From the NCBI GenBank assembly GCA_001550305.1, contig LRTP01000368.1:1-64000 (forward strand): a stretch of DNA of 64,000 nt, in the 5' to 3' direction. The notes under the pieces are model-generated. The model did not search any database and was not told the origin of the DNA. It saw only the letters and a program-made list of their open reading frames with translations. A program made the translations under genes and the position numbers. Positions 8,584 through 17,142 of this stretch are shown here, one piece after another. The DNA comes from Streptomyces diastatochromogenes. Lineage in GTDB: Bacteria > Actinomycetota > Actinomycetes > Streptomycetales > Streptomycetaceae. The stretch's first letter is position 1; each line of letters starts with the position of its first letter.

Positions 8584-8956
8584 CTTCGCTGTTCTCGGCT
8601 ATGCGATCACGTCGATGGAATCCGAGACGTACCGTCCTTCGCAGCTCGCTCTGCTGGGTGAGGACGCGTCACCGGAGCTGCGTCGTTCGATCTCGCTCGA
8701 CGCGCTGGTCACTCCGTCGGCTCCTCCGTTCTTCCTCTGGCACACGGCGGAGGATCCTTATGTTCCGCCGGAACACACCTATCGCCTTGCTGCGGCGTTG
8801 GCCGCCGAAAACGTGCCCCACTCGGTGCACGTCTTCCCCCACGGCCCCCACAGCCTGGGCCTTGCTCATGGGGCTGGAGAGGCATCGACATGGACACGCT
8901 TCGCCGCGTCATGGATCGGCGAGCAGACCGATACTCGAACGCCTCACGGAGCTTGA
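8584..8956 (+). pseudogene. Alpha/beta-hydrolase (acetyl-xylan-esterase-like), N-terminus lost
   Basis: The frame starts directly at the tnpB element end with FAVLGYAITSMESET. It continues to LVTPSAPPFFLWHTAEDPYV (acid-residue loop) and HVFPHGPHSLGLA (catalytic His). These are the C-terminal Asp and His motifs of the family. The nucleophile GxSxG region should lie upstream and is absent, also on the far side of the element, so insertion was accompanied by deletion or rearrangement. It cannot encode an active enzyme. Confidence 0.65.
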
Positions 8957-9223
8957 CAGCGCCGGCCCCATTGCGATGCGGGGGAGCCTGATCGGGAGTT
9001 CCTTGGGATGCCGAACATCGAGCGGCCTCACTGTGGCGGCGTCGATGCCCTGCCCGGCGACATCTAGGTCGATCCCGCGCTCGAGCACCTCGGTACGGGG
9101 ATGACCAGGACAGGTCGGGCCGGGGCGAGCGATCGAACTCCCGCTTCCTGACCTCATGTGGACCTCCGCTTTTCCGGGGGGTGCCTGAGACAGTCTTGCG
9201 CTGAGACCCGGCATGGCGATTTG

Positions 9224-9271
9224 TTGACCGATTGGACCACATCATGTTTCGATAGTGGTCCAATCAGTCAA
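9224..9271. promoter_or_regulatory. Long inverted-repeat operator upstream of the SnoaL-like gene
   Basis: TTGACCGATTGGACCAC (9224-9240) and GTGGTCCAATCAGTCAA (9255-9271) are inverse complements with one mismatch over 17 bp; the inner 11 bp match perfectly. The centre is 14 bp. The right arm ends 21 bases before the start codon at 9293. The left arm begins with TTGACC, a possible -35. The layout suits a regulator that blocks the promoter; which regulator is not apparent. Confidence 0.6.
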
Positions 9272-9292
9272 AAAAACTGGTGGAGGATTTCG

Positions 9293-9709
9293 ATGCATCA
9301 GGCTCAGACGGAGCGGAACAAGGCCGTCATCCTCGAGATCCTGACGACCGCGTTCAGTTCCAAGGACTTCACCGCGCTGGACCGGTACCTGCACCCGGCC
9401 TACGTGCAGCACAACGCGTTCATCCCGCCGGCCAAGGCCGGGCTGCGCGGGTTCATCGCGGACCTGCCCGACACCACCCGCTACGAGCCGGGGGCGATCA
9501 TCGCCGAGGGAGACCTGGTCATGGTCCACGGCCGGTACTCTGGCGGATTCGACAAGCCCCTCCTCGGCATCGACATCTTCCGTTTCGAAGACGGCCTGGT
9601 GGTGGAGCACTGGGACGTCCTGCAGGACGAGGTGGCCGCGCAGGACACCGTCGCCGGCAACCCCATGTTCACCAACCCTCGGACCGGCCGGGCCGACCGG
9701 CAGGCGTGA
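9293..9709 (+). CDS. SnoaL-like (nuclear-transport-factor-2 fold) protein
   Basis: This 138-aa protein starts MHQAQTERNKAVILEILTTA. The ATG at 9293 is preceded by GGTGGAGG. The NTF2-like pattern is clear: long N-terminal helices, LDRYLHPAYVQHN, the loop RGFIADLP, VMVHGRYSGG, and the strand pair IDIFRFEDGLVVEHWDVLQD. Predicted members are SnoaL cyclases or lactone/epoxide-processing enzymes; many are uncharacterised. It is followed after 69 bases by the conserved unknown protein at 9779, so the two probably share a promoter controlled by the inverted repeat upstream. Confidence 0.85.
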   Translation: MHQAQTERNKAVILEILTTAFSSKDFTALDRYLHPAYVQHNAFIPPAKAGLRGFIADLPDTTRYEPGAIIAEGDLVMVHGRYSGGFDKPLLGIDIFRFEDGLVVEHWDVLQDEVAAQDTVAGNPMFTNPRTGRADRQA

Positions 9710-9778
9710 CTCGGAGACGTGATGGCTCAGTAGGAACATCGACACACGGACTGCGTCACTCACCACGGAGGCCTACCC

Positions 9779-10498
9779 ATGACGAACCTGTTGGATCTTG
9801 TTCTTGGGGCCCATGGCGGCCTCCAGCGGTGGCGAGAAGCAAGAACCATCCACGCCAAGGGGGCCATGGGCGGACTCCTGTGGACCCTTCGCGGCCGGCA
9901 GGGAATCCTTGCCACGGCCGACATGACCGTTGACGTGCAGCAGCAGCGCGTGGTCTTCGGGGGCTTCACCGGCCCGGAACTACGCGGCGTATTCACGCCC
10001 GGCCGAGTCGCGATCGAGAGGCGGGACGGCGAGGTCGTGGCCGAGCGGACCTCCCCACGGGAAGCCTTCGCCGGCCACGGCCCGGACACCCCCTGGGACC
10101 AGCTCCATGTGCTGTACTTCGCGGGCTATGCCATGTGGAACTACCTCACGGCTCCCTACCTGCTGACGCGCCCCGGCGTTGCGGTGGAGGAACTGGAGCC
10201 CTGGCAAGAAGGCGACGAGAGCTGGCGACGGCTGCGGGCGACCTTCCCTGACGGTCTCGCGACACACGCCAGAGAGCAGATCTTCTCCTACAACACCGCC
10301 GGGCTGCTGCGCCGTCATGACTACGCAGCCGACGTACTCGGTGGCGCGCCCGCTGCGCATCTGTGCGAGAAGCATGCAACGGTGTCGGGACTGGTCTTCC
10401 CGACTCACCGGTACGTCCTGCCCGTTCGGGAGGATGCGCGGGTCCTGCCCGAGCCGGTCCTCGTCGCCATCGACCTCACCGAGATCTCTGTTGCCTGA
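9779..10498 (+). CDS. Conserved protein of unknown function (family with two relatives in this window)
   Basis: This 239-aa protein starts MTNLLDLVLGAHGGLQRWRE. It shares its whole architecture with the protein at 38916-39638: the same start (MTNLL...AHGG..RW), FTP.R.AIER.DG.VVAER..PR.SF.GH...TPWD, F.GYA.W.YLT.P, a GV.VEE.EPW segment, R.L..TFPD..A.H, the LLRRHDY strand, FPT.R and an I.VSIDL-type end. No signal peptide or membrane segment is visible. The function is not known to me; the beta-rich pattern with conserved Trp and His might be a ligand-binding barrel. It is probably co-transcribed with the SnoaL-like gene. Confidence 0.75.
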   Translation: MTNLLDLVLGAHGGLQRWREARTIHAKGAMGGLLWTLRGRQGILATADMTVDVQQQRVVFGGFTGPELRGVFTPGRVAIERRDGEVVAERTSPREAFAGHGPDTPWDQLHVLYFAGYAMWNYLTAPYLLTRPGVAVEELEPWQEGDESWRRLRATFPDGLATHAREQIFSYNTAGLLRRHDYAADVLGGAPAAHLCEKHATVSGLVFPTHRYVLPVREDARVLPEPVLVAIDLTEISVA

Positions 10499-10528
10499 CC
10501 ACGTTGCCTGACCGCGTTGCCTGACCGC
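10490..10528. repeat. Three tandem 13-bp repeats across a stop codon
   Basis: GTTGCCTGACC(A/G)C occurs three times in a row (10490-10502, 10503-10515, 10516-10528), with one base difference in the first copy. The first copy contains the TGA of the preceding gene. Confidence 0.9.
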
Positions 10529-10710
10529 GCCTCGCGCCGACGTCGCCAAAACGGGTGGCCATTCACCGCCGACCTGGCGCGTGCTCCCCGCCCGGGGACT
10601 GAGCGGTGTCCGAACGGGAAGTTGTCTGCGCCGCACCCATCGGGCTCCCGGGAGAGTCGACCCGAGCGGGCGAAGACTGCGACCGGTGTCGCCGGTTTGC
10701 GTGGTCGGGG

Positions 10711-11262
10711 TCAGGTGGAGCGGTCGCAGAGTTCGTCGACGTAGGTGCGCGCATCCGTCTCGGGCAGTGTCCAGGGCAGGAAGATGGCTCTGTAGATGAT
10801 GGGGGCCACCAGTAGGTCGATGACCTGGTCGCCGGTGAAGGTGCTGCCGGGGCGTGCGGCGAAGCCGGCTGCCTCGGTCCGGCGGTCGCGCAGGCAGTCA
10901 GACTCGTCCTCGCCGGCGGCGGCGGCTCCGCCGCGCAGGAGGGCGGCGTTCACGGGGACGCTGTAGTGGCTGATCAGCTCCTGTGCCCAGGTGGTCAGAT
11001 CGGCGCGCAAGTCTCCGGTGTCGGGAAGGCCGCGGTCCGGGTCGAGCCGGTAGGTCGCCAGGTCGTTGATCATGGTCCGGGCGTCGCCCCAGCGCCGGTA
11101 GATGCTCGAGTGATTCACTCCCGCACGCTCCGCGACCATCGGGATGGTGACGGCGTCACTGCCCCGTTCGGCGATCAGTTCCTCGACGGCCTTCCTGATG
11201 GACGTCAGCACCACGGCGCTGCGGCCTCCGGTGCGCCGCCGCGGGGACGATTCTGCAACCAT
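10711..11262 (-). CDS. TetR/AcrR-family regulator
   Basis: This 183-aa protein starts MVAESSPRRRTGGRSAVV at 11262, after a G-rich site; a start 18 bases upstream is also open. The HTH is TIPMVAERAGVNHSSIYRRW. The C-terminal domain ends with IIYRAIFLPWTLPETDA and resembles TetR_C ligand domains. It is divergent from an MFS transporter with about 90 bases between them, a typical regulator-pump pair. It probably represses the pump and itself through the inverted repeat in the spacer. Confidence 0.88.
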   Translation of the reverse strand: MVAESSPRRRTGGRSAVVLTSIRKAVEELIAERGSDAVTIPMVAERAGVNHSSIYRRWGDARTMINDLATYRLDPDRGLPDTGDLRADLTTWAQELISHYSVPVNAALLRGGAAAAGEDESDCLRDRRTEAAGFAARPGSTFTGDQVIDLLVAPIIYRAIFLPWTLPETDARTYVDELCDRST

Positions 11263-11285
11263 CCCCCCACTATAACGCACACCAC

Positions 11286-11333
11286 TTTGCTTTAAGCCTC
11301 CTCCTCGTTTACGGTGGCGTTAATGCTCAAAGC
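11286..11333 (+). promoter_or_regulatory. MFS promoter with overlapping inverted repeat
   Basis: A good promoter reads TTGCTT (11287-11292), 17-bp spacer, TACGGT (11310-11315). It is flanked by GCTTTAAGC (11289-11297) and GCTCAAAGC (11325-11333), which are inverse complements except for one base. The arms overlap the -35 and the start region, as expected of a repressor site. A closely similar arrangement lies before the Old Yellow Enzyme gene at 40127-40166. Confidence 0.6.
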
Positions 11334-11354
11334 TTGGCCTTAGGAGGCTCTGAG

Positions 11355-12602
11355 GTGTCTCTCACCGCATCACGGCATGACCGCAGCCCCGGCGTCGCGG
11401 CCTCTGAGCCCGGCCGGTCCCGCAGGCTGCTTCCCCCTGCCGCTGCGTTCGCCGGGTCGGCTGCCGTCTTCGCAACGCTGTACGTGGCCGCAGGCGCCCC
11501 CACCCCACTGCTGGTCGTCTTCGAGCAGCAGTGGCACTTCCCCGCCTGGGTGCTGACCGTTGCCTTCGCTTCCTACGCGCTCGGCCTGCTGGCGGCCCTG
11601 CTGGTCGCCGGATCGCTGTCCGACCACATCGGACGCCGGCCCGTCCTGGTCGGCTCGCTCCTCGTGGAACTCGGGGCGATGCTCATGTTCGTCTTCGCTC
11701 CGGACATCGGTTGGGTCATCGCAGCCCGCACGATCCAGGGCATCGCCACCGGCGCGGCCACGAGCGCCTTCTCCGCCTCGGTCGTGGAACATGCCCCGGA
11801 ACGCCACAAGAAGCTCGGCACCATCATCACCAGCATCGCTCCGGCGGGCGGGCTCGGCCTGGGCGCCCTGCTGACCGGCGCTGCGGTCCAGTTCAGCACC
11901 CATGCGACTGCGATCGTGTTCACGGCCCTCGCGGCGATCATGGTCGTCGGCACGGCCGTCGCCGCGTTCTCCGCGGAGACCGTCTCCAGGCGCCCCGAAA
12001 CGGCACGCACCCTCATTCCCCGCGTCTCCATCCCCCGGGCCGCACGTGGTGAGTTCCTGGCGAGCATTCCCGTTCACATGGCCGCATGGATGCTGGCCGG
12101 CCTCTTCATGGGGCTCGTGCCCACCATCATCCGGGACCTGCTGGGCCTGCACAGTGGTCTCCTGAACGGTGCCACGGCTTTCGTCGAGCCCGCGGCGGCC
12201 GCCGTGGCCGGTCTCTTCCTCGGCCGTCTGACAGCACGCCGCACCATCTTCGTCGGCGGCGCGGGTGTGCTGCTGGGAACCGCGGTGATCGAGGCCGGTG
12301 TCGCCACTGGATCGCTGTCTCTGCTGTGGGTGGGAGGCATCATCGGCGGCGTGGGCTTCGGCGCCTCGTTCTCCGGCGCCATCCGGACCATCGCCCCGCT
12401 CGTACAGCCCCACCAGAGGGCGGGGCTCTTCGCGTCCATCTACCTGGTCGCCCACCTGAGCTTCGGAGTGCCGGCCATCGTCGCAGGACTCCTGATCGCT
12501 CCGGTCGGTCTGCAGGGCACCGTCCTCGGCTACGGTGTCGCCGTCCTCGTCGCCGCAACCGTTGGCCTGGTCGCGCAGTACCGCGTCAATGCACGCGGCT
12601 GA
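11355..12602 (+). CDS. Major facilitator superfamily transporter
   Basis: This 415-aa inner-membrane protein has about 12 hydrophobic segments. I chose the GTG at 11355 because AGGAGG sits 7 bases before it. The A-motif of drug:H+ antiporters is visible as GSLSDHIGRRPVL between TM2 and TM3, and the R-rich TIQGIATGAATSAF segment follows in TM4. The substrate is unknown; sugar or drug export are both possible. The divergent TetR gene argues for an inducible efflux pump. Confidence 0.88.
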   Translation: MSLTASRHDRSPGVAASEPGRSRRLLPPAAAFAGSAAVFATLYVAAGAPTPLLVVFEQQWHFPAWVLTVAFASYALGLLAALLVAGSLSDHIGRRPVLVGSLLVELGAMLMFVFAPDIGWVIAARTIQGIATGAATSAFSASVVEHAPERHKKLGTIITSIAPAGGLGLGALLTGAAVQFSTHATAIVFTALAAIMVVGTAVAAFSAETVSRRPETARTLIPRVSIPRAARGEFLASIPVHMAAWMLAGLFMGLVPTIIRDLLGLHSGLLNGATAFVEPAAAAVAGLFLGRLTARRTIFVGGAGVLLGTAVIEAGVATGSLSLLWVGGIIGGVGFGASFSGAIRTIAPLVQPHQRAGLFASIYLVAHLSFGVPAIVAGLLIAPVGLQGTVLGYGVAVLVAATVGLVAQYRVNARG

Positions 12603-12691
12603 CCCGGCAAGCGCGCAGGTTGCTGGAGGCGGCACGTACGGCGGCAGGCAGGCGGCTGGTCGACGTCCCGCATCGGGATCGGGAGCCCGCC

Positions 12692-15595
12692 TCACACGGA
12701 CTCGTACGAGATTCGCTCACCGAGCGGGTCGGCGGACAGGGGCTGCTCGGTCCAGATGCACTTGCCGGACCCCGAGTAGCGGGCGCCCCACCGGCTGGTC
12801 ACAGCGGAGATCAGCTGGAGCCCGCGGCCGTTCTCGTCGGTGTCAGCCGCTCGACGGATTCTGGGCATCGCGGGGCTGGCGTCTGCGACTTCGCAGACGA
12901 GCGTTCGGCCGCGCAGCAGCCGCAGGGTGATCGGTCCTCTTGCATGGCGGACGACATTACCGACGAGCTCGCTGGCGACGAGTTCGGTAGTCATGATCAG
13001 CTCATCCAGGTTCCAGGCGGCGAGCTGGGCTCGGACATGTGCGCGGGCCTGCCCGGCGGCTGTGGGGTCGTCTTGCAGCTGCAAGCAGGAGATGTTCTCC
13101 GGAGCCAGCGCCTGGGTGCGCGCCACGAGCAGTGCGCTGTCATCGCGGCTGCGCTGGTCGGGCAGCAGAGTGGTGATCAGGCGGTCGCACAGGTCGTCGA
13201 GGGTCTCTGTCGCCTGAACGTGGGCGGGGCGAAGCTGGCAGGCGAGGCGGCCCATGCCTTCGGTGATGTCCAGTCCGCCGGATTCGACGAGACCATCGGT
13301 GTAGAGCGCGAGGATCGCGCCGTCGGGCAGGCTGAACTCGGCTGTGTCGAAGGGCGGGGTGGCGGCGCCGAGCGGGGGATTGACGGGCATGTCCGGGAAG
13401 TAGCTGGTTCCGTCGGGCCGGAGGACGACGGGCGGAGGATGGCCGGCGGTGATGGCCTGGCACATACGGCTGACCGGGTCGTAGACGATGCAGAGGCAGG
13501 TGGCGTAAAAGCCGTCCCCTAGGCCGCTGACGATTTCGTTGAGGTGGAAGAAGAGCTCGTCCAGAGGCTGCTCGAGATCGGCGAGCGTACGGCCAGCGGT
13601 GCGCAGTCGGCCCATGGTGACGGCCTCGGACACGCCGTGCCCCATGACGTCTCCAATGACGAGAGCAACCTGTTCGGCCGACAGCGGGATGACGTCATAC
13701 CAGTCGCCGCCGGCACACGTGCCGTCACCGGCGGGCTGGTAACGGGCGCAGGCGGTCACAGCGCTCAGGGCCGGCAGGCGCCGCGGGAGCAAACCGCGCT
13801 GGAGTTCCTGGGCACGGCGGTGCTCGGCGTCGTACAACCGGGCGCGCTCCAAGGCCTGGGCGACCATGCCGCTCATGGCGGTGAACAAGGTGCGTTCCAC
13901 GTGGCTGAAGACGTGCGGATGCTCGTAGATGAGACAGGAAGCGCCCACGGTGCGCCCGGAGGCGATCAGCGGCAGGATCGCCCATGCCTGGGCCCCGCTC
14001 GCGGCGGGCAGGTCGGCAAGCGCTGGGAAGCGGCCGATGAACTCCTCCGCGGAGGAGATGAAGTCCAAGCTGCCCTCGATGAAGGCTTGGCTGGAGGTCG
14101 GAAGCTCTGCGATGCGGGCGCCTTCGAAGCGGCGGAGGCTCTCCTTGGGGCCGGCACTGCCCATCAGGAACGCTCGGCCGTTTTCGTGAGTCCAGACGCT
14201 GACGTCTTTGGCGTCGAACAGGGGAACCATGTGGGTGGCCATCACATCGGCCACGTCATGTCCGGTGACCGCACCGGCAAGGGCTCGGGTCAGCTCCACG
14301 ATGCGCGCGGTGCGTTCGACGGCAGCGCCTTCGGCGGAGGCCTCGTCGGCTTGCGGATGCTGGGTACTGCTGATGTCGGTGATGCACAGGGTCAGGCCGT
14401 CCGGCAGCGGGGTCAGTCGCACATGCAGCCGTCGACCGGTGTATGTGGGTACGTCCAGCTCGGTCGGTCCGCCCTCGGCCGCGGCTTGCCTGCCTGCTTC
14501 CTCCATGCCGGGCGAGCACAGCGCCGGAACCGCATCCCACAGCACCTGCCCGAGGAACTGTCGCGACGGGGCAAGCAGGCGCTCGGCCTCCGGATCGGCA
14601 AAGATGATCCGCCAGGAGCGGTCGACGGCCAGGAATCCGCCGCGCACAGGCGACGGGGCTTGCTCCGCCGGTTCCTTGGCCAGATGGCCCGTGGTGACGT
14701 CACGCACGATCCCCGCCAGACGCGGGCCGGAGCCGTCGCCGGCACTCGATGCCTGGCCCCGGACCTCCACCAGGCGCATGCCGGTATCCGGCTGGCGGAC
14801 CCGAAATTCCGCCTGGTAAGGCGTGCGGGCGCGGATGGCCTCGTCGGCCCGCGCCAGCATCTGCGGGAGATCCTGCGGGTGGACCAGTCGCCGCCAGGTA
14901 CGGATCTGACCGTCGAAGCCCTTCGCGTCGATCCCCAGGATGCCGAGCGCGGCATCGTCCCAGATCACCTTGCCGGTACCGAAATCCCAGCCCCAGAATC
15001 CGACGGGGAATTCCGTGGTGTCGTAGTCGGCCGGGCGTTCCGCACCCTCAGGTCGAGGAGGTCCCGGACTCTCACGCAGGCAATCGGCGATCCAGCTTGC
15101 CACGGACGTCAGTTGCTGGTGCAGAGCCGGCGCCTCCGGCGTACGGGTGAAGACGGACAGTACGCCGAGGGGCTCGTCCGAGGCCGGTACCGGAACCGAG
15201 AGCAGCCCGGCTCCTGACGGCACGCCAGGCAAGCACGCGGCCGATTCGGGGCTCGTCGGCGCCGTCCATGCCGGGGCGTTGATGCGTACCGCGTATGCGG
15301 GAGCCTCCGGCGAGCGGCGGTCGATCTCTTCCCAGCGTTGCGTTCCCGGCCCCTCGACATTGCTCTCCACCGCCAGGTACAGGCTGCTGCTCCTCAGGGG
15401 CCCGAGGTGCACCATGCCGCCCATGGCCTGAGCCACTGCCACCGCGCGGTTCAGTCCGAGCCGTAGCGTGTCGTAAGCGTTCAAATCCGCACTGTGTGCG
15501 GGCGGCAAGGGGGAGTGAAGAGCCTGCGCCGGGGCGCCGGAGGAGGCGCCTTCCGCCGCCTGCGGCTGCTGGGTGCACCTGCTCTTGCCTGACAT
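12692..15595 (-). CDS. Multidomain sensor phosphatase: GAF-PAS-PAS-GAF-SpoIIE-HATPase
   Basis: This 967-aa soluble protein has, in order, an N-terminal GAF-like region (about 35-185), PAS with PAC (about 190-310, WRRLVHPQDLPQML), a second PAS (about 320-410), GAF (about 430-590), SpoIIE/PP2C phosphatase (about 600-810; GGDWYDVI, IGDVMGHG, AGHPPPVVL, YTDGLVES, RDDSALLVA) and an RsbW-like HATPase (about 830-955; SELVGNVVRHA N-box, DENGRGLQLI G-box). I chose the ATG at 15595 rather than the upstream one because GGTGGGAG precedes it. The fusion of phosphatase and anti-sigma-like kinase fits partner switching, with the sensor domains setting the balance. No STAS or sigma gene is next to it. Confidence 0.9.
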   Translation of the reverse strand: MSGKSRCTQQPQAAEGASSGAPAQALHSPLPPAHSADLNAYDTLRLGLNRAVAVAQAMGGMVHLGPLRSSSLYLAVESNVEGPGTQRWEEIDRRSPEAPAYAVRINAPAWTAPTSPESAACLPGVPSGAGLLSVPVPASDEPLGVLSVFTRTPEAPALHQQLTSVASWIADCLRESPGPPRPEGAERPADYDTTEFPVGFWGWDFGTGKVIWDDAALGILGIDAKGFDGQIRTWRRLVHPQDLPQMLARADEAIRARTPYQAEFRVRQPDTGMRLVEVRGQASSAGDGSGPRLAGIVRDVTTGHLAKEPAEQAPSPVRGGFLAVDRSWRIIFADPEAERLLAPSRQFLGQVLWDAVPALCSPGMEEAGRQAAAEGGPTELDVPTYTGRRLHVRLTPLPDGLTLCITDISSTQHPQADEASAEGAAVERTARIVELTRALAGAVTGHDVADVMATHMVPLFDAKDVSVWTHENGRAFLMGSAGPKESLRRFEGARIAELPTSSQAFIEGSLDFISSAEEFIGRFPALADLPAASGAQAWAILPLIASGRTVGASCLIYEHPHVFSHVERTLFTAMSGMVAQALERARLYDAEHRRAQELQRGLLPRRLPALSAVTACARYQPAGDGTCAGGDWYDVIPLSAEQVALVIGDVMGHGVSEAVTMGRLRTAGRTLADLEQPLDELFFHLNEIVSGLGDGFYATCLCIVYDPVSRMCQAITAGHPPPVVLRPDGTSYFPDMPVNPPLGAATPPFDTAEFSLPDGAILALYTDGLVESGGLDITEGMGRLACQLRPAHVQATETLDDLCDRLITTLLPDQRSRDDSALLVARTQALAPENISCLQLQDDPTAAGQARAHVRAQLAAWNLDELIMTTELVASELVGNVVRHARGPITLRLLRGRTLVCEVADASPAMPRIRRAADTDENGRGLQLISAVTSRWGARYSGSGKCIWTEQPLSADPLGERISYESV

Positions 15596-15734
15596 CGTCT
15601 CCCACCTGTAATCCGGCAAGGAAAGTTATAGACAAACCTATCCGAATGGGTGGGATGGAGAAGATTCCGGGTGGTGGCCGCACGGCTCAAACTGGCCGAG
15701 AAGGCCCCCACCCGGCAAGAGCTCGCTGGAGACC

Positions 15735-15753
15735 TTGACTCCAAAAGAGTCAA
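15735..15753. promoter_or_regulatory. HxlR-type operator palindrome
   Basis: TTGACTC-CAAAA-GAGTCAA is a perfect 7-bp inverted repeat 36 bases upstream of the HxlR start. TATAGAAT (about 15774-15781) nearby is a plausible -10. Autoregulation is inferred. Confidence 0.6.
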
Positions 15754-15788
15754 TGGGGAGCCTTGGTTTCCTGGTATAGAATGCGGTC

Positions 15789-16208
15789 ATGGTAGAGCGG
15801 GAGCGGTCAGCGACCATCGACTCGGACCGACCGATGGACATCCTCGATGCGGCCTGTCCCAGTCGTGATGTCTTTGTGGACCTGGCCGACAAGTGGGCCC
15901 TGCTGATGCTGGCGAGCCTGCGGGAGCGTGGTGCCCAGCGGTACTCGGAGCTGCACCGGTCTCTGGGTGGGATCAGCCGGAAGATGCTGTCGCAGACCCT
16001 GCGGACGCTGGAACGTGACGGCCTGGTCCTGCGCAGCGTCGACCCCGAGGTCTTGCCGCCTTTGGTGCTGTACGGGCTGACGGACCTCGGCGGTGAGATC
16101 GCCGAGGAGACCCGGGCCCTGTGTTCCTGGACCGAGAAGCGGGCCGCGCGCGTGCATGAGGCCCGCGTCGCCTACGACCAGCGCCACGCCTCCGACCAGG
16201 GGGCGTGA
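15789..16208 (+). CDS. HxlR-family transcriptional regulator
   Basis: This 139-aa protein contains the HxlR winged helix: CPSRDVFVDLADKWALLML, RYSELHRSLGGISRKMLSQT and LRTLERDGLVLRS, ending in TDLGGEIAEETRAL. Such regulators have a single N-terminal Cys (here in AACPSRD) that can sense electrophiles or redox change. The divergent 967-aa phosphatase and the downstream deazaflavin-type oxidoreductase on the other strand are possible targets. An internal ATG 45 bases downstream could be the true start. Confidence 0.88.
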   Translation: MVERERSATIDSDRPMDILDAACPSRDVFVDLADKWALLMLASLRERGAQRYSELHRSLGGISRKMLSQTLRTLERDGLVLRSVDPEVLPPLVLYGLTDLGGEIAEETRALCSWTEKRAARVHEARVAYDQRHASDQGA

Positions 16209-16534
16209 GCCGACTCCGGCGGTGAGTGGCCGGGGACCGGTCTGCGCGGGCGGCCCGCGTCCGACCGTCCCGCGTGCAGGAGATCCGCCGCGGCACGCTG
16301 GGCGTTCAGAGCCTGCGCGGTGTCGGCGAGGCTGCCGTCGAGGAGCGTGACATCGGTGTCGGTGCTCTCGACCTGAGGGGCTGTCAGCCGGACTGAGGGC
16401 AGGCGGTGGAGCGCGGCTGTCTCCCGGCTGCGATGCGTCCCCGCGGATGCAGTGGGTCGTGTCGCCATCGTAGGTCGGCGGGGGGTCCGGGTGGAGCGGT
16501 GCCGTTCGGTGGGCCCCACCCGGGTGAGAGCCGG
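16209..16534. other. Gap with a doubtful minus-strand frame
   Basis: A minus-strand frame from an ATG at 16468 to about 16172 would give a 98-residue Arg/Ala/Ser-rich product containing VESTDTDVTLLDGSLADTAQ. It overlaps the end of the HxlR gene, has no recognisable family and no clear ribosome binding site. I see no other feature. Confidence 0.25.
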
Positions 16535-16981
16535 TCAGCGTGCGTCGGCAACCGGTTCGAGGACGAAGAGTGGGATGTCGCGGTCGGTTCCGGCCCGGTA
16601 CTCGACGAAGGGTGGGTAGGCGGCGTCCGCGCGCTTCCACCATTCGGCCTTCTCCTCGCCGTGGAGTTCGCGGGCGATCATGTCCTGCTTGACCGCTCGG
16701 TCCCGCACCTCGACAAGGGGGTGGGCGACGACGTTCCGGTACCAGGAAGGGTGTGTGTCGGCGCCTCCGTTGGAGGCGGCCGCCGCGTAGGAGCCGTTGT
16801 GCTCGACCCGCATCAGGGGCATCTTGCGGATCTTTCCGGACTTCACGCCCTTGGTGGTCAGGATGATGACCGGCAGGTCCAGGAAGGTCCCGCCTTCCGC
16901 GCCGTCGGTGGCCTCGTACTGCGCGACCTGGTCGCGCACCCACGAGGTGGCGCTCGGCTCGTACTCACCGTGCAGAGGCAT
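16535..16981 (-). CDS. Deazaflavin (F420)-dependent nitroreductase family protein
   Basis: This 148-aa split-barrel protein belongs to the DDN/F420 family. It begins MPLHGEYEPSATSWVRDQVA. Signatures are VIILTTKGVKSGKIRKMPLM and SYAAAASNGGADTHPSWYRN (the G.....P.W..NL motif), with EYRAGTDRDIPLFVLEP at the end. Family members use F420H2, or bind flavins, to reduce quinones and nitro compounds and may protect against oxidative stress. It stands alone on the minus strand, facing the HxlR gene. Confidence 0.88.
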   Translation of the reverse strand: MPLHGEYEPSATSWVRDQVAQYEATDGAEGGTFLDLPVIILTTKGVKSGKIRKMPLMRVEHNGSYAAAASNGGADTHPSWYRNVVAHPLVEVRDRAVKQDMIARELHGEEKAEWWKRADAAYPPFVEYRAGTDRDIPLFVLEPVADAR

Positions 16982-17098
16982 TGGTCGTGCTCCTAGTCGT
17001 TCTTCATGGCACGGACCGTGAGGATCCTCGCGGTCCTGGTAAGGAAAGGGCTTTTCGCCAGAAGGCCCCTGGAGTGCCGGGAATTGGAATACCGGGAT

Positions 17099-17142
17099 GG
17101 GTCAGACCGTGACTTCGGGCGGGTCAGACCGTGACTTCGGCC
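17099..17142. repeat. Two tandem 22-bp repeats across a stop codon
   Basis: GGGTCAGACCGTGACTTCGG plus two bases is repeated exactly in register (17099-17120 and 17121-17142), with one difference in the last two bases. The stop codon of the flavodoxin-like gene (17124-17126) lies inside the second copy. Confidence 0.9.

Noticed and set aside
12340-12558. 72-codon minus-strand frame within the MFS gene
   Set aside because: It is a shadow with Arg-rich composition.
13544-15217. 557-codon plus-strand frame
   Set aside because: It is antisense to the 967-aa sensor phosphatase.
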